Origin: Citrobacter sp. Awk 4
Lineage (GTDB): Bacteria > Pseudomonadota > Gammaproteobacteria > Enterobacterales > Enterobacteriaceae
NCBI RefSeq assembly: GCF_028069725.1
Contig: NZ_JANEWG010000007.1
Coordinates: 1 to 64,000, forward strand
Reading direction: 5' to 3'
Length of the DNA: 64,000 nt
Shown here piece after piece: positions 1 through 8,150 of the stretch. Within the stretch, counting starts at the first letter, position 1. Every line of letters begins with the position of its first letter. The notes beneath the pieces are model-generated. The model had not been told where the DNA came from. It did no database searches and worked only from the letters and a program-made list of their open reading frames with translations. Made by a program: the position numbers and the translations under genes.

Positions 1-387
1 CAGTAAAAATACCTAACGCCTTATTCTATTATATTCCGTTACGCAGTTCACAATTTCATCTTTGTCCTTATTTAAGCAACAAAATAATCTCATTCACAGC
101 AAATAAGATTCCGATCACAAAGATGACATCTCACTTATTAAGTGATTATGTAATTAAATAAAACACCACCCATAAAAACAAAGCATAACACGCTGATTTA
201 AAACGCTTTATTTAACAACAAAACTCTAAACAATCGTTTTCAGAAGGATATTTTGAAAATAGATCAATTGCTTCATTTTCGGCTTAAACAGACACTCCTG
301 GGCTATTAACAGGTTACGACAACCTGCGTTCTAAATATTAAAAACGAATCTTACTTTTTTTACCAACAGCCCTACAGAGGATTACTC
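1..387 (+). promoter_or_regulatory. AT-rich region upstream of the glutamate mutase operon
   Basis: No gene is supported in these 387 bases at the window edge. The stretch is strongly AT-rich and probably carries the promoter of the glm operon. Two small dyads are visible: TTTTCA at 237-242 with TGAAAA at 254-259, and CAGGTT at 310-315 with AACCTG at 321-326 (5-base spacer). Either could be an operator or, for the second, a short leader hairpin. I could not place a convincing -35/-10 pair, a sigma-54 element or a cobalamin riboswitch. A ribosome-binding sequence (AGAGGA) lies just before the ATG at 388. Confidence 0.5.
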
Positions 388-837
388 ATGAAAAAATCTA
401 CACTTGTTATTGGCGTCATTGGTGCTGACTGCCATGCGGTAGGCAATAAAGTTTTGGATCGCGTTTTTACAAACCATGATTTTCGCGTAATCAATCTGGG
501 GGTGATGGTAAGCCAGGATGAATATATCGATGCCGCGATCGAAACCGGCGCCGACGCAATTGTGGTGTCATCTATTTACGGTCACGGCGATATCGACTGC
601 CTCGGTTTACGTGAGCGCTGCATCGAACGTGGTATCGGTGAAATTCTGCTCTATGTCGGCGGTAACCTGGTCGTCGGTAAGCACGATTTTGCCGACGTAG
701 AAGCGAAGTTTAAAGAGATGGGCTTTAACCGTGTCTTCGCACCAAGCCACGATCTGGAAGATGTCTGCCAACTGATCACCAATGATATTCAGCAACACTC
801 TGGTGTTGAGCAACGTTGTCTCGAAGAGGCTATCTGA
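388..837 (+). CDS. glmS: Glutamate (methylaspartate) mutase, S/sigma subunit
   Basis: This is the small B12-binding subunit of glutamate mutase (EC 5.4.99.1), which interconverts L-glutamate and (2S,3S)-3-methylaspartate by a radical carbon-skeleton rearrangement. The 149 residues form one Rossmann-like cobalamin domain. The base-off/His-on signature D-x-H-x-x-G is present as Asp14-Cys-His16-Ala-Val-Gly19, where the His replaces the lower ligand of cobalt. A second conserved stretch, VVSSIYGHG, lies near residue 60. It is the first gene of the operon and its TGA overlaps the ATG of glmL. This is not glucosamine-6-phosphate synthase, which shares the symbol. The family assignment is secure. 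Confidence 0.96.
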   Translation: MKKSTLVIGVIGADCHAVGNKVLDRVFTNHDFRVINLGVMVSQDEYIDAAIETGADAIVVSSIYGHGDIDCLGLRERCIERGIGEILLYVGGNLVVGKHDFADVEAKFKEMGFNRVFAPSHDLEDVCQLITNDIQQHSGVEQRCLEEAI

Positions 838-2225
838 TGCAAACAGTCTCTGTCGATATCGGATCGACGTGGACCAAGGCCGCCCTCTTCGATTACGAAG
901 GGGACGCGTTAACCCTGGTAAACCATGTCCTGACGCCAACCACCACGCATCATCTGGCAGAAGGTTTTTTTGCCAGCCTGAATCAGGTGCTAAATGTTAC
1001 CGATGCTCGCCCGTTACTGAAAAGTGGTGAAGTGCAGTTGAAGTATTCCTCATCGGCCAAAGGTGGACTCGCCGTTGCCGCAATGGGGCTTGTACCTTCT
1101 ATTACGCTGGAATCTGCGAAAGTCACCGCACACTCTGCGGGGGCAAAAATCGCGCAGTATTACTCGTACAAACTCAACCGGCATGACATTCAGGCACTGG
1201 AAACGTCGCCGCCGGACATCCTTCTGTTTACTGGTGGCACGGACGGTGGTGAAGAAAGCTACGGCCTGACGAATGCGCGTACGCTGGCTGAGTCGAATGT
1301 CAACTGCGCCATTATTTACGCTGGAAACAGGGATATTCAGGACGAAGTACAGTCTATTTTGGCGCACAAGGATCTGACCACAGTAGATAACATTCTGCCA
1401 GACCTCGATCACCCAAATCCGTATGCCGCCCGTCAGGCCATTTGCGATCTGTTTTTATCACGCATCGTGAAGGGCAAAGGACTGGACGTCATTGTGGACG
1501 CGACCGGTGAAGAGCCGATGCCAACACCCTGGACCGTCTTTGAGCTGGTAAAGGCGATAAGCGATTACGACAGCACGTGGAAAGAGTTCATGTTAATCGA
1601 CATGGGCGGCGCCACAACGGATGTCTACTCTGCCAGCGCCAACACGCTCTCCCCTGACACTGTACTGCATGGCGTACCGGAACCTTTCGTTAAGCGTACC
1701 GTTGAAGGCGATCTGGGCATGCGTGTCTCCGCCGTCGTGGTGGGTGAAAGTACCCAGGAACTGGTGAATGTCGTATTTGCACAACAACCGGCACGTCAGG
1801 AAGCCTTTTACGGCTATCTGCGTCACCTGGTGGCACACCCGGATTATCTGCCGCACAACGAAGAAGAAAAATACTTCGATACCCTGCTGGCGGGACTCTG
1901 TGTAGGTTACGCCGCCGAGCGACACGCCGGAACCAAAAAACAGGTCTGTACCTGCGTGGGAAACGTCGACCTACAGATGGGTCGGGATCTCACCACCGTA
2001 CGCAAAATCGTCGGTTCGGGCGGATGGCTCTCACGTGCCAGCCAGTTCGATATTCACAACTGGCTTAAATACCGGGAGCTGGATGACGACGGCAGAAGGA
2101 TCCTGTTGCCGAACCAGTTCGAATATTACCGCGATTCTAATGGCCTGCTTCCTCTACTGGCTAATGTTGCCAGGCTGTACCCGCAAGCCGCTGCTCGCAC
2201 CAGCATTCAATGTTTAACCCTATAA
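837..2225 (+). CDS. glmL: Glutamate mutase-associated ATPase (MutL/GlmL)
   Basis: This 462-residue protein belongs to the MutL/GlmL family of actin-fold ATPases found between glmS and glmE, thought to reactivate glutamate mutase by exchanging damaged cobalamin. The phosphate-1 loop VDIGSTWTKAALF lies at the N-terminus and a second phosphate loop, LIDMGGATTDVYS, near residue 250. The frame is open further upstream, but the ATG at 837 overlaps the glmS stop (TGATG) and puts the ATPase motif at residue 6, so I chose it. The gene should not be confused with DNA mismatch-repair MutL. The reactivase role is from the family, not from this sequence. Confidence 0.93.
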   Translation: MQTVSVDIGSTWTKAALFDYEGDALTLVNHVLTPTTTHHLAEGFFASLNQVLNVTDARPLLKSGEVQLKYSSSAKGGLAVAAMGLVPSITLESAKVTAHSAGAKIAQYYSYKLNRHDIQALETSPPDILLFTGGTDGGEESYGLTNARTLAESNVNCAIIYAGNRDIQDEVQSILAHKDLTTVDNILPDLDHPNPYAARQAICDLFLSRIVKGKGLDVIVDATGEEPMPTPWTVFELVKAISDYDSTWKEFMLIDMGGATTDVYSASANTLSPDTVLHGVPEPFVKRTVEGDLGMRVSAVVVGESTQELVNVVFAQQPARQEAFYGYLRHLVAHPDYLPHNEEEKYFDTLLAGLCVGYAAERHAGTKKQVCTCVGNVDLQMGRDLTTVRKIVGSGGWLSRASQFDIHNWLKYRELDDDGRRILLPNQFEYYRDSNGLLPLLANVARLYPQAAARTSIQCLTL

Positions 2226-2243
2226 AACATAAGGCTACAAAGA

Positions 2244-3689
2244 ATGGAACTCCGAAATAAAAAGTTAACCCATGATGAATTCATGACCGAGCGTGCCGAG
2301 GTTATCAAGACCTGGCATACCGGCAAAGACGTCGAAAATTTTGAAGATGGCGTTAAATACCAACAGACTATTCCAGAGAGTAAACGCTTTTCTCACGCGC
2401 TGTTAAAAGCCGATCAGGAAGGTAAAACCCTGAGTCAGCCGCGCGCGGGTGTTGCGTTAATGGATGAGCACATTGAACTGCTCAAAACATTGCAGCAAGA
2501 GTGCGACCTTCTGCCGACCACTATCGATGCGTATACCCGTTTGAACCGCTATGAAGAAGCGGCTATCGGGATTCAAAAATCCATTGAAGCGGGTACGTCA
2601 AAACTGAACGGGTTACCGGTTGTTAACCACGGGGTTGACGCCTGCCGTCGTCTGACCGAAACGCTGGAAAAACCACTGCAGATTCGTCACGGTACGCCGG
2701 ATGCGCGTCTGCTGGGTGAAATCTCCATGGCCAGTGGATTCACCAGCTATGAAGGCGGCGGTATCTCCTACAACATCCCTTATGCCAAACGCGTTACGCT
2801 GGAAAAATCCATCCGCGACTGGCAGTACTGCGACCGTATGATGGGGATGTATGAAGAGCACGGTATTCGTATCAACCGTGAACCGTTCGGCCCACTGACC
2901 GGTACCCTGATCCCACCGTTTATGTCCCACTCTGTGGCAATTATCGAAGGCCTGCTGGCGCTGGAACAGGGCGTTAAATCGATTACCGTCGGTTACGGCC
3001 AGGTGGGTAGCCTGACGCAGGATATCGCCGCGATTCAGTCCCTGCGCGAACTGTCTCACGAATACTTCCAGAACTATGGCTTCGACGATTACGAACTGAG
3101 TACGGTATTCCACCAGTGGATGGGCGGCTTCCCGGAAGATGAATCCAAAGCGTTCGCCATCATCTCCTGGGGCGCAGCAGTCGCAGGTATGTCCGGCGCC
3201 ACTAAAGTGATCACCAAGAGCCCGCACGAAGCTTGGGGTATCCCGACAGCGGCGGCAAATGCGCAAGGGCTTAAAGCCTCTCGCCAGATGCTCAATATGG
3301 TCAGCGACCAGAAATTCCCGCAGTGCGCTGCCGTGGAACAGGAAGTCGACCTGATCAAGAGCGAAGTCCGCGCCGTACTGAAAAAAGTCTTCGAACTGGG
3401 CAACGGCGACATCGCGCGCGGCACAGTGCTGGCCTTTGAAGCAGGTGTTCTGGACGTGCCTTTCGCACCAGCCTCCTGTAACGCAGGCAAAATCCTGCCA
3501 GTACGCGATAACTCAGGTGCCATTCGTATCCTTGAAGCCGGTGCGGTTCCGCTGCCGAAAGACATTCTCGCCCTGCACCACGACTACGTTGCAGAGCGTG
3601 CGAATTTCGAAGGACGTAAACCTTCCTTCCAGATGGTTATCGATGACATTAACGCCGTATCCCACAGTAAATTAATAGGAAGACCATAA
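2244..3689 (+). CDS. glmE: Glutamate (methylaspartate) mutase, E/epsilon subunit
   Basis: This is the large catalytic subunit of glutamate mutase: a TIM barrel that binds glutamate and, with GlmS, encloses adenosylcobalamin at the subunit interface. The product is 481 residues, about the length of the known epsilon subunits. Family-typical stretches include KLNGLPVVNHGVDACRR near residue 120 and the segment FTSYEGGGISYNIPYAK near 170. An 18-base gap separates it from glmL, and its TAA overlaps the ATG of mal (TAATG), indicating translational coupling. The enzyme acts in the cytoplasm as the first step of the methylaspartate route. Confidence 0.96.
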   Translation: MELRNKKLTHDEFMTERAEVIKTWHTGKDVENFEDGVKYQQTIPESKRFSHALLKADQEGKTLSQPRAGVALMDEHIELLKTLQQECDLLPTTIDAYTRLNRYEEAAIGIQKSIEAGTSKLNGLPVVNHGVDACRRLTETLEKPLQIRHGTPDARLLGEISMASGFTSYEGGGISYNIPYAKRVTLEKSIRDWQYCDRMMGMYEEHGIRINREPFGPLTGTLIPPFMSHSVAIIEGLLALEQGVKSITVGYGQVGSLTQDIAAIQSLRELSHEYFQNYGFDDYELSTVFHQWMGGFPEDESKAFAIISWGAAVAGMSGATKVITKSPHEAWGIPTAAANAQGLKASRQMLNMVSDQKFPQCAAVEQEVDLIKSEVRAVLKKVFELGNGDIARGTVLAFEAGVLDVPFAPASCNAGKILPVRDNSGAIRILEAGAVPLPKDILALHHDYVAERANFEGRKPSFQMVIDDINAVSHSKLIGRP

Positions 3690-4930
3690 TGAAAATTAAA
3701 CAGGCCCTTTTCACCGCTGGCTACTCCTCATTTTATTTTGACGATCAGCAGGCGATCAAAAATGGTGCAGGTCATGATGGGTTCATTTACACCGGTGATC
3801 CGGTAACGCCTGGCTTTACTTCCGTTCGTCAGGCCGGTGAGTGCGTCTCTGTACAACTGATTCTGGAAAACGGTACGGTCGCCGTCGGTGACTGCGCTGC
3901 GGTGCAATACTCTGGTGCAGGCGGTCGTGACCCGCTGTTCCTGGCGGAAAATTTCATTCCATTCCTGAATGACCACATTAAACCGCTGCTGGAAGGCCGC
4001 GATGTGGATGCGTTCCTGCCGAACGCCCGCTTCTTCGACCAGTTACGCATTGACGGCCAGTTGCTGCATACCGCAGTACGTTACGGCCTGTCTCAGGCAC
4101 TGCTGGACGCCACTGCGCTGGCATCCGGTCGCCTGAAAACGGAAGTCGTTTGCGACGAATGGCAGCTGCCATGCGTTCCGGAAGCGATTCCTTTATTTGG
4201 TCAGAGCGGCGACGACCGTTATATCGCTGTCGACAAAATGATCCTCAAAGGTGTTGATGTTCTGCCTCATGCGCTGATCAACAACGTCGAAGAGAAACTG
4301 GGTCTTGAAGGCGAAAAACTGCGTGAGTACGTGCGTTGGTTGTCTGACCGCATCCTGAGCCTGCGTACCAGCCCGAAATACCACCCTACCCTGCATATCG
4401 ATGTGTACGGCACGATTGGTCTGATTTTCGATATGGACCCGGTACGCTGCGCAGCATATATCGCCAGCCTGGAACAAGAAGCACAGGGCCTGCCGCTGTA
4501 CATTGAAGGTCCGGTCGATGCGGGTAACAAACCGGATCAGATCCGTCTGTTGACCGAAATCACCAAAGAGCTGACCCGCCTGGGCTCCGGTGTGAAGATT
4601 GTGGCCGACGAATGGTGTAACACCTACCAGGATATCGTGGACTTCACCGATGCAGGCAGCTGCCACATGGTGCAGATCAAAACTCCGGATCTGGGTGGTA
4701 TTCATAACATCGTTGATGCAGTGCTCTACTGCAACAAGCATGGAATGGAAGCCTATCAGGGCGGTACCTGCAACGAAACCGAGATCAGCGCCCGCACTTG
4801 TGTGCATGTCGCCCTGGCCGCACGCCCAATGCGCATGCTGATCAAACCGGGTATGGGCTTCGATGAAGGTCTCAATATCGTGTTCAACGAAATGAACCGC
4901 ACCATCGCGTTGTTGCAGACTAAGGATTAA
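3689..4930 (+). CDS. mal: Methylaspartate ammonia-lyase (3-methylaspartase)
   Basis: This enolase-superfamily enzyme (EC 4.3.1.2) removes ammonia from (2S,3S)-3-methylaspartate to give mesaconate. It has 413 residues, and the sequence closely matches, from memory, the structurally solved Citrobacter amalonaticus enzyme, with scattered substitutions. Visible landmarks are LHIDVYGTIGLIFDMD (metal-binding Asp), LYIEGPVDAG (metal-binding Glu), VADEWCNTYQDIVDF (metal-binding Asp) and MVQIKTPDLGGIHN, whose Lys is the catalytic base in the family. It is coupled to glmE by a one-base overlap, and the next gene begins 3 bases later. No key residue appears missing. Confidence 0.97.
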   Translation: MKIKQALFTAGYSSFYFDDQQAIKNGAGHDGFIYTGDPVTPGFTSVRQAGECVSVQLILENGTVAVGDCAAVQYSGAGGRDPLFLAENFIPFLNDHIKPLLEGRDVDAFLPNARFFDQLRIDGQLLHTAVRYGLSQALLDATALASGRLKTEVVCDEWQLPCVPEAIPLFGQSGDDRYIAVDKMILKGVDVLPHALINNVEEKLGLEGEKLREYVRWLSDRILSLRTSPKYHPTLHIDVYGTIGLIFDMDPVRCAAYIASLEQEAQGLPLYIEGPVDAGNKPDQIRLLTEITKELTRLGSGVKIVADEWCNTYQDIVDFTDAGSCHMVQIKTPDLGGIHNIVDAVLYCNKHGMEAYQGGTCNETEISARTCVHVALAARPMRMLIKPGMGFDEGLNIVFNEMNRTIALLQTKD

Positions 4931-4933
4931 GAA

Positions 4934-6304
4934 ATGGCTCGCACATTTAAGATCTTATCGCCGACGGCTATTCTGGGTTATGGCTTCCCGGAAGAGAGTT
5001 TTCGCAAAGCCATGGAAGAGTCACCGGATCTTATTGCTGTTGACGCGGGATCCTCCGATCCAGGTCCTCACTACCTGGGAGCCGGTAAACCGTTTACCGA
5101 TCGGGCAGGCGTTAAACGCGATCTGCGGTATATGATCACCGCTGGCGTGAAAAACAACATTCCGGTGGTGATTGGTACCGCCGGTGGATCCGGCGCGGCA
5201 CCGCATCTGGAATGGTGTCGCCAGATAATCCTGGAGATTGCGCAGGAAGAGAAGCTGACCTTCTCAATGGCGTTAATCCCGTCGGATGTTGAAAAAGACG
5301 TCGTTCATCAGGCGTTGGATAACGGGAAAATTACCGCCCTCGACTTCGTGCCGGAACTCACTCACGAAGCCATTGACGCGAGCACCTACATCGTCGCGCA
5401 AATGGGTGTCGAACCTTTCCAGCGTGCGCTGGAAGCCGGTGCGCAAGTGGTACTTGGCGGACGGGCATATGACCCGGTCTGCTTCGCCGCCCTGCCCATC
5501 ATGCAAGGCTTCGATGAAGGGTTGGCTCTGCACTGCGGGAAGATCCTTGAATGTGCCGCCATTGCTGCAACACCTGGCTCCGGCTCAGACTGCGCGATGG
5601 GGATTATCGATGACAACGGTTTCACGCTGAAGACGTTTAATCCGAAGCGTAAATTTACCGAAACCTCGGCCGCTGCCCACACCCTGTATGAGAAGTCAGA
5701 CCCCTACTTCCTGCCAGGTCCCGGCGGCGTGCTGAACCTGAAAGGCTGTAGCTTTAAGGCGGTGAACGAGGGCGAAGTCTACGTCAGCGGTTCACGCCAT
5801 GAAGAGACGCCTTACGCGCTGAAACTGGAAGGTGCTCGTCAGGTCGGGTTCCGTTGCATGACCATCGCCGGAACACGCGATCCGATCATGATTGCGGGCA
5901 TTGACACCATTCTTGAAGAGGTGAAAGCAAGTGTGGCCAGCAACCTCTCTCTGAATGATGACAGCATCCGCATCACGTTCCATCTGTACGGTAAAAATGG
6001 CGTCATGGGTCTCCATGAACCGATGCAGTCAGCCGGGCACGAACTGGGGATCTTGTTGGACGTGGTTGCGCCAACGCAGGACATTGCCAACAGCGTTTGC
6101 TCGCTGGTGCGCTCTACCCTGCTGCATTACGGTTATGAAAACCGAATTGCAACGGCGGGCAACCTCGCCTTCCCGTTCTCACCGTCTGATATTCCAAGTG
6201 GGCCGGTGTATGAGTTCTCAATTTACCATCTGATTGAGGCAAGCGACGCACTGCGTTTTGATTTCCACATCGAACAGGTGACGCCAGAAGGAATCCAGGC
6301 ATGA
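4934..6304 (+). CDS. AtuA/DUF1446 family protein of unknown reaction
   Basis: The 456-residue product has the glycine-rich motifs of the AtuA (DUF1446) family: DAGSSDPGPHYLGAG near residue 37, VVIGTAGGSGAAPH near 77 and VVLGGRAYDPVCFA near 170. No signal peptide or membrane segment is evident, so it should be cytoplasmic. AtuA was named for acyclic terpene degradation, but this family often sits beside glutamate mutase genes and its chemistry is not established. It lies 3 bases after mal and overlaps the DUF4387 gene by ATGA, so the two are probably made in equal amounts and may form a complex. A role in handling mesaconate or citramalate is inference from position only. Confidence 0.85.
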   Translation: MARTFKILSPTAILGYGFPEESFRKAMEESPDLIAVDAGSSDPGPHYLGAGKPFTDRAGVKRDLRYMITAGVKNNIPVVIGTAGGSGAAPHLEWCRQIILEIAQEEKLTFSMALIPSDVEKDVVHQALDNGKITALDFVPELTHEAIDASTYIVAQMGVEPFQRALEAGAQVVLGGRAYDPVCFAALPIMQGFDEGLALHCGKILECAAIAATPGSGSDCAMGIIDDNGFTLKTFNPKRKFTETSAAAHTLYEKSDPYFLPGPGGVLNLKGCSFKAVNEGEVYVSGSRHEETPYALKLEGARQVGFRCMTIAGTRDPIMIAGIDTILEEVKASVASNLSLNDDSIRITFHLYGKNGVMGLHEPMQSAGHELGILLDVVAPTQDIANSVCSLVRSTLLHYGYENRIATAGNLAFPFSPSDIPSGPVYEFSIYHLIEASDALRFDFHIEQVTPEGIQA

Positions 6305-6618
6305 AACAGTCAATTTGTTCACTGGCGCAGGTAATCCGCTCCAAAAACGCCGGACCGTACGAACTGGTTTTAGATATTTTATTTAAAACTCGTGAAGATT
6401 ATCAGCGTGTAAAAGAATCGGGGCAATTAACACCACAACTTATTGCTGAGTTGTATCACGTTGAGCCTGACTTTATTCATCGCATTGTCTGGTTTGATCC
6501 AGCTAACGCGGTAAAAATCGTCATGCCGCGCGATATTATCTCCGGCAATGTGGGGGACAATGATGTTTATGGTGCCCAGCAGCATGCGCCATTACTCAGC
6601 ATCCAGTTTGATTTTTAA
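6301..6618 (+). CDS. DUF4387 family small protein, partner of the AtuA-like protein
   Basis: This is a 105-residue cytoplasmic protein with the DUF4387 hallmark RSKNAGPYELVLDI at residues 13-26 and a conserved C-terminal run with GDNDVYGAQQHAPLL. Its start overlaps the stop of the AtuA-like gene (ATGA), a strong sign of a matched pair. DUF4387 proteins are regularly encoded next to or fused with AtuA-type proteins. No catalytic residues can be assigned. It is the last gene of the glm transcription unit before a 166-base gap with two hairpins. The function is unknown. Confidence 0.83.
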   Translation: MKQSICSLAQVIRSKNAGPYELVLDILFKTREDYQRVKESGQLTPQLIAELYHVEPDFIHRIVWFDPANAVKIVMPRDIISGNVGDNDVYGAQQHAPLLSIQFDF

Positions 6619-6641
6619 TAAATAACACAACAACAACCATT

Positions 6642-6735
6642 GAAGTACTGGATTCTGCTGTATCGCAGTACTTCGCATAATTCATGCGGTTGGTCATAAC
6701 AGGCGAGCACCTGAGCGTTTTTCTGCGCTCAGGTG
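6642..6735 (+). other. Two tandem hairpins between DUF4387 and the symporter gene
   Basis: The first hairpin has a perfect 9-base stem, GAAGTACTG at 6642-6650 with CAGTACTTC at 6666-6674. The second has a perfect 10-base stem, CACCTGAGCG at 6708-6717 with CGCTCAGGTG at 6726-6735, around an 8-base loop containing TTTTT. Neither is followed by a long T-tract, so they are not classical terminators. They may stabilise the upstream mRNA 3' end or form a leader that attenuates the symporter gene. No known riboswitch class was recognised. Confidence 0.5.
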
Positions 6736-6784
6736 TTTGCTAACCCTACACATTAATTACCAGCCATTTTCCGATGGAGTAAAC

Positions 6785-8068
6785 ATGAAGAAAATTAGTT
6801 TAACAAAGATGATCATATTAGGCCTGATACTCGGGATGATTGCCGGGGTGGTCATAAATAATGTGGCATCCGTTGACACAGCAAAATCGTACTCACAAGA
6901 TATTTCTATTTTCACTACTATATTCTTACGAATGGTGAAAATGATTATCGCCCCTCTGGTTATTTCTACCCTGGTGGTAGGTATTGCCAAAATGGGCGAT
7001 GCAAAAACCCTGGGACGTATATTTTCAAAAACGTTTTCTCTCTTTATTCTCGCGTCCCTGGTCTCAATTGCGTTAGGTCTGGTCATTGTTAACATTTTCC
7101 AACCTGGTGCCGGCATTAACTTTGTTCCTCATGACGTTGGGGCTGTGGCCGCCGTTAAGTCTGAGCCGTTCACGCTGAAAGTCTTTATCTCACACGCTGT
7201 TCCTACCAGTATTGTGGATGCGATGGCGCGTAACGAAATCCTGCAGATTGTCGTGTTCTCCATCTTCCTCGGTTGCAGCCTGGCGGCGATCGGAGAAAAA
7301 GCAGATCCGATCGTGAAAGTGCTCGATTCTCTGGTACACGTGATGCTGAAACTGACCGGTTATGTGATGCTGTTTGCGCCACTGACCGTGTTTGCTGCCA
7401 TCTCCGGACTGATCGCTGAACGTGGTCTGGGCGTAATGGTCAGCGCCGGTATCTTTATGGGCGAGTTCTACCTGACGCTGGGTATGCTGTGGGCGATTCT
7501 GATTGGTCTCTCAACGATGCTTATCGGTCCGTGCATCGGCCGTCTGACCAAATCTATTCTCGAACCTGCTCTGCTGGCCTTCACTACCTCCAGTTCTGAA
7601 GCGGCCTTCCCTGGCACACTGGATAAACTGGAAAAATTCGGCGTCTCTTCCAAGATTGCCAGCTTCGTTCTGCCTATCGGTTACTCCTTTAACCTGGTCG
7701 GCTCCATGGCCTACTGCTCGTTCGCAACCGTATTCATCGCACAGGCCTGTAACATCGAACTGAGCATGGGCGAGCAGATCACCATGCTGTTAATCCTGAT
7801 GCTGACTTCAAAAGGCATGGCTGGCGTACCGCGTGCGTCAATGGTGGTTATTGCCGCAACCCTCAACCAATTCAACATTCCTGAAGCAGGCTTGATCTTG
7901 TTGATGGGCGTCGATCCGTTCCTCGACATGGGCCGTTCCGCAACCAACGTCATGAGTAACGCCATGGGTGCTGCGATTGTCAGCCGCTGGGAAGGCGAAC
8001 ACTTCGGTGAAGGTTGCCGTGGTAAAGCTCCTGAACAACGTCCGGTTACTGAAGCTGCTCTTTCCTGA
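6785..8068 (+). CDS. Dicarboxylate/amino acid:cation symporter (glutamate/aspartate type)
   Basis: This 427-residue inner-membrane protein belongs to the DAACS (GltP/DctA, SLC1-like) family, which carries glutamate, aspartate or C4-dicarboxylates with protons or sodium. It shows about eight hydrophobic helices, the serine-rich re-entrant loop FTTSSSEAAFPGTL near residue 265, and the C-terminal transport signature MGVDPFLDMGRSATNVMSNA. The ATG at 6785 follows a GGAG sequence. An in-frame start 16 codons upstream adds a non-membrane tail and is unlikely. Its position between methylaspartate pathway genes and an exported glutaminase makes glutamate the likeliest substrate. That specificity is inferred. 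Confidence 0.92.
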   Translation: MKKISLTKMIILGLILGMIAGVVINNVASVDTAKSYSQDISIFTTIFLRMVKMIIAPLVISTLVVGIAKMGDAKTLGRIFSKTFSLFILASLVSIALGLVIVNIFQPGAGINFVPHDVGAVAAVKSEPFTLKVFISHAVPTSIVDAMARNEILQIVVFSIFLGCSLAAIGEKADPIVKVLDSLVHVMLKLTGYVMLFAPLTVFAAISGLIAERGLGVMVSAGIFMGEFYLTLGMLWAILIGLSTMLIGPCIGRLTKSILEPALLAFTTSSSEAAFPGTLDKLEKFGVSSKIASFVLPIGYSFNLVGSMAYCSFATVFIAQACNIELSMGEQITMLLILMLTSKGMAGVPRASMVVIAATLNQFNIPEAGLILLMGVDPFLDMGRSATNVMSNAMGAAIVSRWEGEHFGEGCRGKAPEQRPVTEAALS

Positions 8069-8090
8069 TTTTACATAACCCGATGCATTG

Positions 8091-8114
8091 GGCCGACTCC
8101 GGTCGGCCTTTTTT
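8091..8114 (+). terminator. Rho-independent terminator after the symporter gene
   Basis: A perfect 7-base stem, GGCCGAC with GTCGGCC, closes a TCCG tetraloop and is followed by six T residues. It ends transcription from the symporter gene, so the glutaminase gene 37 bases later probably has its own promoter or depends on read-through. Confidence 0.85.
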
Positions 8115-8150
8115 CCAACAACACCAACACTAACTTCACCAGGATCCTTT

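Noticed and set aside
816-836. Upstream in-frame start for glmL
   Set aside because: It would add seven residues inside glmS; the TGATG overlap at 835-839 with the ATPase motif following is the better start.
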